From NCBI GenBank assembly GCA_964034945.1, contig OZ035961.1:94312991-94376990 (forward strand): a stretch of 64,000 bases of DNA, read 5' to 3'. Origin of the DNA: Chrysopilus asiliformis. Taxonomy: Eukaryota > Arthropoda > Insecta > Diptera > Rhagionidae. Positions 21,692 to 32,651 of this stretch are shown here, in pieces (the stretch's first letter is position 1; each line of letters begins with the position of its first letter). The notes under the pieces were generated by a model that searched no databases, was not told the DNA's origin, and saw only the letters and a program-made list of their open reading frames with translations. Made by a program: the position numbers and the translations under genes.

Positions 21692-24600
21692 TCATCGTTC
21701 TTCCAGGATCACTGTCTCTTGTGGGAAAAGTTTTAAACTTTCAAATGTTTCATTTGGACCGACTGTGGTTAAATCACGGCGAGGCCAGCTAGATATAACT
21801 TTGTACTCGCTTATTGGGAATCCTTTCGATGCAACAAAATGGAGCAAAACCTGCAATTTCGAACATTTTCAGAATTTTTTTTGGAATTTATTTTGAAGGG
21901 GCTGTCCGTTAAATACGCCACATATTTCGGGAGAGGCCCGAGGGTCTGCGGTGGTGTGATGGTGATATTAAATACCATACAAGAAATTGTTAAACAGCGC
22001 GCGGGAGGGGGGGCGGGGATAGAAAAAAATCTAAATTTAGCATGACGTATTTTCTGAGCAGCCCCTAAGCCACAATGAATTCGGTAATTACTTGTAGTTT
22101 ATTGTTAGTGTAGAATCGTCTCTCAAAGAAATCACCAGTGGGTTTTCGAACACGAATTTGTGTGACACCATCGATTAATTGGTCTGGCTCTGGTGGTAAT
22201 GCCCGTTCCGCCTGTTTTATAAAATTAATTTATTATTATTTTTACATATTGCAAAAAAAAATTGTATTTGTATTCACTTCTAAGCGATCGGCCTCCATTT
22301 TTGCTTCCTTTTCAGCCTGTTCTGATTCCAAGCGTTTCCGTTCGGCTGCGATTGCCATTTCTTTCTGTTTTCGTGCCGCTTCTTTTGCCATATCTGCCTC
22401 CAATGTCTGTTGGTAGGCCATATCTTGTTCAAATTTCACTTGTTCGCGGGCTGATCGTTCACTTTCTTCCCGAACCTCGACCCGTAGTTGCTCCGAATAA
22501 AGTTCGACTGCCTCCATTAAACGTGATAACAGATCATCAACACCAACGTTGCCTGATTTTCAAATGAAATTTTTAGTCAAATCCAATTAAATGCGATTTT
22601 GAAACGTTTACCATTAATCACAGATAATACTTCGCATGTACTGCGATTTTTACAAATAATTAAAATTGCTGGTAGCCTATCGACTGGAATATTTCTTACA
22701 GTAATAGATGCTGTCACTCCAACGCATGCCGATATCGACGATAAAAACCTAGAAATTTAGGCACATTAAAATTGATACCAATTTCTTTTTTTCGCACGAA
22801 TGGTGAATATTACAGATTCTTATTGCTCTCGTATGTCAAATCCCATCCGTATAAAATGAAATTATGCATAAGAGTTTGCATAACACTTTCACATCTAAGT
22901 AATTGATCGCAGAACACATTTGTCAGTACGCTGTCATCATGATGTAAATAAATAGCCAGCAATTTTCTCTGAAAGTATAGAAAAAAATCAAAAATTCAAT
23001 TCAATAAAAATCACCGCTTCATTAAACAAACATCTTTTGCTGGCTTGTGACAAGCCTCCTTGAGGGCATCTTCGAGGGTACCCTGGAAAAATACCGGATG
23101 AGGTTCACCGAAACGCTGAATGTAATTCTCAACAAATTGAATCGAGCCAACAATCTCATCGTCCGTTTGATCGGCAACTAATTGAGCAGCAATAAAGTTT
23201 AATTTTTGTCATTTACTGAATTAAATTGATTGATTTTACTTAAGTGTTTGAGTCTCGGTTGAGCCGGTGAATCGGAGAATATATCGTCATCGGCATTAAA
23301 ATCGGAAGCGTCTTCAAATTCATCTGCAGAACTGTCGCTGTCTATATTTGGCATACTATAAAAATAATCAATCAATCAATTAATAACAAACGTTTTCAAT
23401 TCATAAAAAAATTCTTACTTTCTTGCTTTTGAATTATTTTTGGCTCGGTCAGCCGACGAGGTAAGCACTAAATTATGCTGAAGTTCAATGCCAGATTGCT
23501 GAAATCAAATGGGTTAAAAAAGTTTTCGATTTTTATGAGTTTTTCTTTGATCATTTTATCGCTTGAGAATGATTGTGTCTTATGTGCATGGTAAATTCTA
23601 AATCTTTAGAACAAAATAATTCTCAAGTGACGATTCAGCATCAATTTCACTTACAGCTAATGTCGTTGTATTCGCAGATCCAACTGGCCAACCGGACCAT
23701 TCTTGATATCTGACTGGGATATCAGTAATGGAGTAAACGTCCGTTTTCACGTCTAAAAGGGTCTGCTTGCCTGGGAATTTCAACGAAATGGTTTTTCCTT
23801 CTGGCTGTTGTACTATGTTCAAAGTGAATGTCTCTCCAAATCTGCGAACAATTTCGTTGCTGGAAATATTAAGGGATAAATTAAATACGATTAGTTTGCA
23901 ATTTAGTTAGAATGAAATTTATTTGCTGTTAAATCATGGGTTTGTGCTCCAGAATTTCGCATTTTATGCTGCCTAGGAATGGAGGAATGGAGAAGAACAT
24001 AAAGTTTACCTTAGCGATTGGTCATAAAATATGTCACACTTCCGCGGTAGTGTAACGACGGAAGTAAACTACATACAAAAAACGCAAAAACGTAGGACTA
24101 GGGGGATCCGAAAACCCTAAAATTTTAGGGTAAAATTTTACATATTTTAGCAAAACGCCCCTATGGAAAGCCGCATCGAAATTACTTCGAAGATCTACGA
24201 GTTTCCAAGCGGAGTACGATGCGAAATTTTCGAAATCTAGCTGGACAAAATTCATACGTCCAAACTAAAGCTATATATATAAAAATGAATGTTTGTTTGT
24301 TGGTCTGTCTGAGATTACAAAACTCAAAAACTACTGGACCGATTTTTACACAATTTTTTGCAAAATGACCTGCGTTGCCAGGAGCAGGTTTTTAGCGATG
24401 TTAGATTTTTGAAATTCGAAACAGATGGTCCTGTAAGGATAACGCAAATATCCTTTTTCCCATTTTTCCCCGGAAAAATTGGCATTATGGGTTTTTTGGG
24501 GTCGCTGATCACGAATCCGCTATTAGATTTTCAAAATTCGAAACAGAAGGTCCTGTAAGGATAACGCAAATGTCCTTTTTCCAATTTGTCTCGCAAAAAC

Positions 24601-27600
24601 TGGCTTTGGGAGGTTTTCAGGGTTGCTTATCACGAATCCGGTGTTGTATTTTCAAAATTCGAAGCGGAAAGTCCTGTAAGGATAACGCAAATATCCTTTT
24701 TTCCAGTTTTTCCCAGGAAAATCGGTTTTACGGGGTTTCTGGGGTCGCGAATCCGGTGTTAAATTTTTAAAATTCTAAACAGAAGGTCCTGTAAGGATAA
24801 CGTTTTTTCCCAAAAGTTTTTAAGTTATTTATGGTTCTTTGACATTCTAAAATTTATACAAAAAACTTTAAGCTGGCAACGAAGGGTCTGCTAGTACTAC
24901 CTAAAAATCTTAAATGTTCACAGAATCTTCGGTTTTTTCAAAATTCCACCTCTGAAGGAGTAAACGGGGGTTAGGTAGGAGGTTAGTGGTTTAAAACACT
25001 GATTTTTCCTTTGAAGCTTGCCCGTTAGGAGACCAAGAAATGTCTCTGGAGGCTTAGAAATTTCACTTATGCTAATCTGGTTAGGATTTCAAAATAAGGA
25101 TAACGCATATATCATTTTTCCCACTTTTCATTGGAAAAACTAGCTTAGGAGGTTTTCGGGGTCGCTGATCACGAAACCGTTATTAGATTTTCGAAATGCA
25201 AGATGGCGGATCGAATATGGCGGACGAAAATTTTAAAAATTGACATATTTTCTGGTATTGTGGGGTCGCTGATTGAATTAATTTTTGAATTTTAAACCTC
25301 AGATTCGTAATCAGCTATTTGAAGATATATTTTTGAAAAAAATGTCGGTACTTTTGCAAAAGTACTTGAAAAATTTAGATACTAACCCGGCCTTTACACG
25401 CGACTATAGTCTGTCAGTAGCACAGACTTCAAATGTCAAATTACTGACAACGAATTAAAAGACTCGAGCCGGAGATTTCTAAAATAATTCGCACAAGCCG
25501 AATTGAATCAGATGGTGAATATATAAACTTCTTGTAAGTTCCTATGATCCATCCAATAAACAATTTCTGTAATAGAGAGCAGGAAGAGTTGACACAACTC
25601 TATCTGACGAGGGCTTCGTCACTCCCGTGAGCCCGAAACAAAACATGAACCTTCACGGTGATAACACAGTGCCACAGTTGCACTGGACCTAATTCAGGTT
25701 TAACAGAAAAAAAAACTTTCAGGACTGATAAAGGCAAAGCTAAAACAAAAACAAATGTTCATTTCGAATTAAAAGACATTTAGCGAACTGGCAGTCAGTG
25801 CATTTAAACGAGACTGTGTCAGCGACTGTGTCAGCTCTACAGACGCGTGTAAGGGCCGGGTTAGCCAAATTAGGTATTTCAGTGTTGTAGGGATACTTCA
25901 GTACGTACTGACCTGTTTCAATACAAGTAAATGAGTACTGGAATTGCAATATGCAGTACCAGTACCTTTTGTAATGATTTTGCATACTTGCTCCATTATT
26001 AATACTTAAAGTACTGGTACTGCTCGTGAACTATCAGTTTTGAAGTACTGTTACTGATCATGTACTGAAGTATGCCCAGCTCTGGCACACCTGGGTCGAT
26101 CTGTGTCTAAGGATTTCTCAAAAACTTTTTTAACTCCAGCTATGAAATTTTACAGGGATATTCGCTAGACTTTCGATAACTGAAAGTCACTAAAATGGCC
26201 GCTTTTCAAAAATATCAATTTCGTTTTTCGCAGTTTTCTCAAAAATTATGCGTTTTTCAATAGTATTATGTATAATCAACCACATTCCCATTGGCGCGTC
26301 CCGTCGATCGACGTGACTATTGTTACGTAACTTCACGTGGGCTGCTATTCTCATAATCGCGGGAATAGAGAATGATTGTTGCTTCGCCTGCCAATAAGAA
26401 TACCAAAATCGCCGTGACGTGACAATTGTCGTGTAGTTCGCCATTCGGAATGAGGATGAATGAAAGTTGAAGACAATGAAATTTCCTACAATTTCGTATC
26501 TTACTAGAACTTGACATCTAACACCATTTTTTTTTTTTTTATTTATGCCAGGAGCTTAGGCAAATTGCCTTTAATGCCGAAGCACAGCTCAAGACATCAT
26601 TCATTCAACCATTCATACAATCCATTCACACTCTGAATACTCCTCATCACACTGTAAATGAAGACTTGGTGCGACAGTACATAGCCTTATCGTCCATTGT
26701 GTCCTGTTACAAAGCTTGGAGGAGTATTCAGGCGGCGGGAGGCAAAGACCAAACTGGTCCGTGTTTAGGTCCATGAGCAGAAAAGTTCCAAATTCAAATT
26801 CAAGCCGAATTATTTTGCCCAATCGCGAGATAAACAGTTTGAGAGTGACGTATGTTATGAACAGTCACTGTATTAAATTTCTTGCAAAAGCATTTTCTGG
26901 GATTTTACGCAGATTCATTTCCGAAATTAAAATAGTGCAAAATTTTTTGGCAGCGATCAACCTAATAAATTTTATAGACATTCAAATGATCATTTATTAA
27001 TCGCCGCTGATTTGCGTGCAGTGAACCATGAAATCACCCTAGAGTGACGTACCCCACTGACGTCACACACAGCACTTCAATACGTCAGAATGACTATTTT
27101 GATTTCAACTTAATATAAATACAAAAAGAATCAGTTCTCAAGTTAGCACAAGTACTTTCGACTTGTTGTCGACATATCAGATTATGTAAATTGAATTTAT
27201 GATAAACAAAACATAAATTCGGGTCGTGATTGCCTCATTGTTTCGAAACACTGCATTGTTGTCGATTAAATGCGTTTCGCGAACGGGTTTTCTGGGGAAT
27301 ATAGAATGTTTTGTGTAACTACCTTTTGTCATCTTCCATGAAGCCGTCCTCGGACATATCAATAAGAATGAGATCAACTTCGTTAGCTAAATCCAAGTTT
27401 CTTAGCAATGCGTATGACGATTGGGCTTCCATTAGTTTAGCTGGCGGCCATCCTCTGATTGCTTGTCGGCAGTTAGGAACTTTCGTGAGGATGTTTATCC
27501 TGTCCTTTAGTTCGCCTGAAAGATATATTAACATTTTTTTTAAAGAAATAGCCAACAATAAAGAAACGATCCCGATGTCATACCGACAGTTGCACTAGAC

Positions 27601-28383
27601 GTGATCAGTATCGTATAGATTTGCTGATTGAAATGAATATTGAATGTGATATTTCTCGTATCGCTATTCGATGCTCTGTTACTTGAATCCAGATCAATGT
27701 CAGATGTAAGATCAATGATATTTGCATCGGCTGAAGTTGATGGAACTGAAATGAGAAATTCGATTAGAATTTCTGTTTCTAAACAACGACGTAAATCGCA
27801 ATGTTTCCTACTTGATCTGTTGAAACTCGAACTGCCAAAATTGTTGAAATTATTTGATGGTTTAACACCAGTTTCGTCCAGTGGACCCTCGATAGTTGTT
27901 GATTGTGTGGTTGGCATCATATCCTGAGGCATCGCCTTCACAATAGCATCCTAAAATCAAAGCAAAACGAAGATCCATTAGTTTTTATTTTGCAACACGA
28001 CTTGGCTTCAGCTAAACTAGACAAAGAAGATAGAAGCTGTGCGGAGGCCATTGTCTTTTGTTTAATTTCGATCTAATTCGAAAATCACTAACCATTAAAT
28101 TCCAATTGCTTTCTTCAAGGTAAGAAAACGCTTCGCCTACGTCGTCTATGTCGGTGATGCTCTGGAATACATGAAAACATCGATTCATTATTAAAAATTC
28201 AAGCGAATCGTGAAATGGGCATAGAATATAAATGTATGAAAAAAAGAAGCAAATCACTGTCAATCGACATCATAACCTCATTCTATCCCACAATCATTGT
28301 AGGAAAACTTGATTTTCACACGTAATTTAAGAAACTTCACTCACCTGAAAATAAGCCAACATTTCATCCTTATTTTCAGCCAT
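21692..28383 (-). CDS. FAF1: FAS-associated factor 1 (caspar-type), UBA-UBL-UBL-UAS-UBX adaptor
   Basis: Adaptor that binds ubiquitinated proteins and the AAA ATPase p97/VCP; in flies it restrains Imd/Relish immune signalling. Fourteen coding exons (minus strand order): 28383-28345, 28161-28093, 27950-27812, 27745-27584, 27515-27323, 23859-23655, 23498-23419, 23355-23240, 23177-23032, 22968-22814, 22748-22612, 22552-22278, 22211-22092 and 21850-21692 (TGA). All joins are in phase; total 664 aa, close to the family length of about 650. UBA is at about 1-45, with a SUMO-interaction-like IIDLTSD at about 92-98. UBL1 is at about 113-190, UBL2 at about 201-290, an acidic linker at about 300-330 and UAS at about 325-480 (RKLLAIYLHHDDSVLTNVFC). 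A charged coiled coil at about 495-585 leads into UBX at about 585-664 (FVASKGFP). The UBX p97-contact turn reads WPR at 634-636, where FPR is usual. The start is the only ATG that precedes the UBA in frame. Confidence 0.97.
21898..22065. mobile_element. Short MITE in the last FAF1 intron
   Basis: GGGGCTGTCCGTTAAATACG at the left and its near-complement (CGTATTTTCTGAGCAGCCCC) at the right. It lies within the intron that splits the UBX domain. A one-ended relative starts at about 63072. Readthrough of the upstream donor meets a stop (GCT TAG) just before the MITE. Confidence 0.8.
23860..24274. other. FAF1 long intron, first segment
   Basis: No exon between 23859 and 27323. This part is moderately AT-rich and has no recognised repeat. 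Confidence 0.5.
24275..24897 (+). mobile_element. Helitron-like non-autonomous element with internal minisatellite
   Basis: Starts CTATATATATAAAAATGAAT, followed by a TTTG/TCTG run. It ends with a weak hairpin and CTAGT (GGCAACGAAGGGTCTGCTAG), a Helitron-type 3' end (CTAG|T). Inside are four tandem units of about 123 bp, each beginning GTAAGGATAACG, related to the 15-kb array. No Rep or helicase frame. Confidence 0.6.
25382..25864. mobile_element. MITE with CTAACCCGGCC termini
   Basis: Left end CTAACCCGGCCTTTACACGC; the right end is its complement with one mismatch. No ORF. Lies in the long FAF1 intron. The target duplication was not resolved. Confidence 0.8.
25880..26084. mobile_element. 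hAT-like MITE rich in GTACTG words
   Basis: Termini CAGTGTTGTAGGGATACTTC and its near-complement ending CCCAGCTCTG. AGTACTG/CAGTACT words recur about ten times inside. I could not find a matching 8-bp duplication, so the superfamily assignment rests on the CAG-type ends. Confidence 0.6.
26085..27322. other. FAF1 long intron, last segment, with LINE 3' end
   Basis: 26095-26290 is a diverged relative of 16340-16700. At about 26522-26600 the minus strand reads GAGCTGTGCTTCGGCATTAA and then a poly(A)-like tract. The same end is seen at 56708-56790, suggesting a LINE 3' terminus. The rest has no feature I can name. Confidence 0.45.
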
Positions 28384-28725
28384 TTCTTGATTGCATTCAC
28401 AACGCACTCGTTTGTCTGGATGATTTCTTCACAAAACTTTATTTTCTTCCTGATTTCTTTCTCAACATGAAATGAAAGCTTTTGAGGCAAATTTGAAGCA
28501 AAGAACTAGGGGGTTAAGCGAAAATAGTACTAGTGTACATAGCACACGAGAGAAATTAGAATGGAAAGAATTTTTCTGAACGGAAAATTTAGTGCTAAAA
28601 ATTAGCACGGGAAAAAGTGAGACAGAGTGTAATTTAACAAAAAATTTAGAACGTGAAATTATTTTAAAAATTTAAAATCAATAATTACGGCAAGAATACC
28701 AAGGGCCATTTACATCTGACACTTA
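28384..28725. other. 5' flank of FAF1
   Basis: Presumed FAF1 leader and promoter (minus strand). No TATA box or clear initiator is seen, in keeping with a broadly expressed gene. A diverged 'TTTACATCTGACA' MITE begins near 28704. Confidence 0.4.
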
Positions 28726-29171
28726 TGGGCCTATTCTTAAAATGTAAGATTGCTCTGTATCTGTAACTTTACATTTTCAGTCCACTTTGCTATTCACAAA
28801 CTGTAACTTTGACATTCTGTATCTGTAACTAGCTGTCAAATCATCTGTAAGTTTATGCCGAGAGAAAACTTATCCATAAGGTTACATTTTTTAAGAAAAA
28901 TGCAAAATTTTAAGAATAAAGGAAATATGTCGGACTTAATATTGTTGTATAATGGATGGGAAGAAGATTCTGAGTAAGTTAAATAAAAATACTTAGAAAG
29001 AAATGTTTATACGATTTGTTATACAGTTCAGAAGAAGCAACTGTCAGGAATCCCTATTATTCAGTTACAGTTTGTGAATACCAATTTGGAATCTAATGTA
29101 AAATTAGTATGAATCATGTGGAACATGTAAAGTTACAGTTGCAGATACATTTACATTCGTGAATAGCCCCA
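28726..29171. mobile_element. TTA-flanked (Harbinger-like) MITE
   Basis: Ends TGGGCCTATTC and GAATAGCCCCA, with TTA at 28723-28725 and 29172-29174. Subterminal CTGTAACTTTACATTTTC is repeated in inverse form at the other side. It interrupts an older 'TTTACATCTGACA' MITE. No ORF. Confidence 0.8.
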
Positions 29172-29311
29172 TTATTCTTCGAATTATATTCTGTGTCACT
29201 AAATTACAGTCTCACAATCTTTATATTACGACACAAAATTCCAATTGTTTATTCCTTACTTTTGAAGTATGAACGAACTTGAATTTTATTCAAAAAATTT
29301 GATTCTTAATG

Positions 29312-29888
29312 GGCTCTCTCCATTGCCAGGATATTTTAGTTGCGATAAAAATGTGTTACAAATAGAAAGAGACAGATAGCTGTAATTGTCAATGGGAAAG
29401 ACAGAATACGGGCACGAGTCTTTATAGAAAGTTTTATAGGATAAAATCATAGGAATTTAAACCGTATTCCATGTCCAAAACATTCTATTTGCATCTCCGA
29501 ATTACATATTTGTATGTCCTCTAATATCTCAAATTTCCTACCTGTAAATATGGTTATTATTATTATTATAGTCTGTATACCAAAACATGTAATAAATATA
29601 AATACCTTCGTTGTTATTCATTGTATTGAAAGTTTTGAAACTGCATTTGTCAAAATCAGACAGATTTTGATTACTTTTGTAGTTTATTTTATAGGAAGCG
29701 TACGTCAGTTCAAATACATCTACCAAAGCGACACCTGGCGACGAACGCTTCCTATAAAATAAACTACAAAAGCGACATCTGGCGACGTACGCTTTTTTTT
29801 GTTCTCTCTCTTTCTTACCAAGCCTTTGTTATATAAGTGTGTCCCTACATTTTATCGCAACTAAAATATCCTGGCAATGGGGAGAGCC
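29312..29888. mobile_element. Inverted-repeat element with 7-bp duplication CTTAATG
   Basis: About 40-bp ends starting GGCTCTCTCCATTGCCAGGA and near-complement, flanked by CTTAATG at 29305-29311 and 29889-29895. Since this includes TTAA, the true duplication could be TTAA with chance extension. Inside is a 33-bp-arm hairpin (29674-29706 / 29740-29772). Confidence 0.75.
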
Positions 29889-29895
29889 CTTAATG

Positions 29896-30712
29896 TAAAC
29901 AAATTTTTCATTCCGAAAATTGGCTTCTTAATGGTTGAATTTTATTGTGGTGATTCATTCTCGAGGCTTGCATTAGGCCCCGTTTACAGTTACGATTTTT
30001 TTTTGAATTCTTGGTTCAAAATTCAAAATTATATTGCTACTAGTTTGCAGCCACGAAGAAGAAAAAAAAACTCAATTGAATAAATTCAAAAATTAAAGCT
30101 TGGTCAATTTCTTCTGCAATACTTGTACAAAAAGCTATTTATTTAATATAAATTTTGATAACTTTGCGAATTTCATTCCGCAATTTTATTCTGGAATATC
30201 AGAGTTTTTTTGCCGAATTTCCTGAACTTTATTCAAATGTAATTTACATGCAAAATTTTGGATGAAATTCGTAAAAATATTAAAAAAAAAACATCGCAAG
30301 TATAAGGGGGCCGCTTCAAGAATTGTGTAAAGTCTTGTAAACCAACAAGAAAATGTGAAACTTATTTTTGAATGTGAAAAAAAAATTAAATGTGCTAAAA
30401 ATTAATAAAAAAGATAAAAAACCCGTCATAAAAAAGGAAAATGTACTAAAAAGTTCAAAATAAGTTTTCCCATTAATGTTTTAGGGTTCAAAGAAAAATG
30501 TTCCTTAAAATTGTACATTCATCAAAATATACAATTTTAAAGAACATTTCTTTTGAAATCCTAGTAGAAAGTTTCTGGGAAAATTTTGGGGATTAGTGGG
30601 AAAACTTTTTTTGTACTTTTTAGTGCATTTTGAAAGTGTATAACATTGGAAAACTTTTTTTTAAATTTTTTTTTTCACAATTTCTCGTTGAAAAAAACTT
30701 TTGTGTACTTAA
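29896..30712. other. Intergenic, diverged repeat debris
   Basis: Between FAF1 and the downstream promoter. Poly-A/T rich, with weak similarity to the 'TTTACATCTGACA' MITE family. Nothing coding. Confidence 0.4.
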
Positions 30713-31013
30713 CCCGTTCGGTATTTTGATGCCATATGGCAACACAGTTAAAAATCTGAATTTACTTATTACTTATTTATTTTCAACACTCTATTCTCAT
30801 TCAGTGCACCATTAAGTGCATTTGGGACCCAATTTTGATTTTTTGAGTAAAAAGCTGGACCACAGTGGACGTATTTGAAAAAAAAATAAAGTTTTTAATT
30901 TTTTTTTTTTTAAATTTTTTTTTTGTTTTAAATGAATACTAATAGCTTAAACATCATTAATTTGTATATAGAGTATTTTTAACCCCCATAGAAAAAAACA
31001 TGTACCGAACGGG
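30713..31013. mobile_element. TTAA-flanked piggyBac-like MITE
   Basis: Ends CCCGTTCGGTA and TACCGAACGGG, flanked by TTAA at 30709-30712 and 31014-31017. The inside matches the one-ended copy at 10540-10739. TTAA duplication is the hallmark of piggyBac-type transposition. Confidence 0.88.
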
Positions 31014-31017
31014 TTAA

Positions 31018-32616
31018 CAATTTTGCTGAACAAAACGCTGGATTAGTGGTGAGTCTAAATGTATTTTTGATTTTAAGCGAATTTTCCAAAGAATTGAACA
31101 GAGGATATTTAGAGGGCCGTAGATTTAGTAGATTTAGTAGATTTAGTAGATTTCAATTCTGAGAAAAAAAAATTCCAGAGTAGCGACATCAAAAAGAACT
31201 CCGAAAGTTAATTTTCCTTGGAAAATAACGGGGAAAAAAATGATATTAATGTTGCTCTGATAGAGAATCAAAAAAAAAAAAATTCCTGAAGGACGTTTAG
31301 ATCTAACAATTTATTCCGCAATTTTTTTCTGTGACACAAAATTCTGAAATTTATTCCTAAAAGTTGCCGGAATTAGAGTTTTTTTTATATAAGAACACTA
31401 TTTTTGCAATATCCTTAAATCTTCTTCAAAGAGATTCTCGTATTATAGTGTAGGAATAACTGAGAGATTGATTCCAGCTTGGCGAGTTTGAAAACTTCCT
31501 ATTAGAGAAGAAAATCAATCAAAGGATATTACCGCAATATTTACAGGAATTTTACCCAAAAAGGACGGAAGAAACCGAAAATTTTGAACAGAAGACTTAA
31601 AACCGTTCTCGAGAAAAATGGACAATCATAGCGCATAAGGAAGTGTTGAATATTTAGCATAGAAATCTACGACAATGCTCATGCAGTAATGAAAATCACC
31701 CTGTGCTTCCCATTCATAAAATTGGCTGGAAAATATTTTTTTCATCGCATATCGATTTTTCCCATTTTCGCCGTACCCGCTTACCCACTGTGGGCGAAGA
31801 TACCTGTATAATACAGGAAAATGCGCCGACTCCAAAACTCACAATCTCCCCTCTACAAAATAATGCAGTTGATTTTGCCGTGGTTGGAAATCGTTCTCTC
31901 TCTTGAATTTTCAGTAGCGGACGTCGACCACGAAAGGAACCAGCTTGCACGCCCCCGCACCCGTGATCAAAAACCTCTTCAAGAAATGAGCGGTTAGCAC
32001 CCTCAATCAAGGCAATATGCGTGTATGTTGTGCAGGCGAACAACCAGCCCCGGCACCACCTACTCCAGAAGTTTACTTTCTCAAGATAGATTGGTTCTCT
32101 TGCCGGGGGGGGGGGGGGGCAAGGCTACGGGAAATTGGATTTTTGTACAGGATTAGATTGGGATTGGGTGCATGAAGGTTTGAAGGGATGAGGCGCGGGG
32201 TGGTAATACACACGGAAGGATCAGAATGAAGTGGCTGAGCAGCAGGACACGTCGAGTGACATGGAATGGAAAACTCTTGAGAGTACAGTGCGCTCGACAG
32301 TTTTCCGTGCTCCTCTCCGTATCCTGTTCTGTTCTGTGTATCTGACAAATTTGAAATTTTCCCGAACTGACGAAGAAGGCGCTCAGGATAAGGACGACGC
32401 TTCTGAAGACCGATCGACCGACGCTCTTTTCTTTATGCTCGTATAATTTAGGTCTGTGTAGGTTTGGGGGTCGTCGTGTGTTGTTGGTTTTCTTTTCGGG
32501 GGTTGCTTTCCACTGAATATGGTGTATGTATTTGTTGAATTTTCGGCGGTGGAAAAAACAGTCAGCCCCTACTAGCGCACTCTGCTGACTGAGCGTATAC
32601 AACCAGTTGTGTCCTA
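31018..32616. other. Upstream region of the secreted-protein gene
   Basis: Begins with repeat debris, including a GATTTAGTA tandem at about 31125-31150. From about 31900 the sequence becomes GC-richer and unique-looking, as expected for a promoter-proximal region. An uninterrupted run of about 15 G lies at 32104-32119. Open frames here lack coding character. Confidence 0.45.
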
Positions 32617-32651
32617 TCAGTTGGAGAATAATTGCAAATGATTGCGGTCTC
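32617..32651 (+). promoter_or_regulatory. Core promoter: initiator TCAGTT plus DPE-like GGTCT at +28
   Basis: TCAGTT at 32617-32622 fits the arthropod initiator exactly, with A+1 at 32619. GGTCT at 32646-32650 sits at exactly +28 and matches four of five positions of the downstream promoter element. No TATA box. The spacing is the rigid Inr-DPE spacing known from Drosophila. It would start a leader of about 1.8 kb, unless spliced, before the ATG at 34452. Confidence 0.55.

Noticed and set aside
22262..22567. Plus-strand frame opposite FAF1
   Set aside because: Shadow of the FAF1 coiled-coil exon.
32153..32602. Minus-strand frame of 149 codons
   Set aside because: Overlaps the promoter region, with no recognisable motif or conserved pattern.
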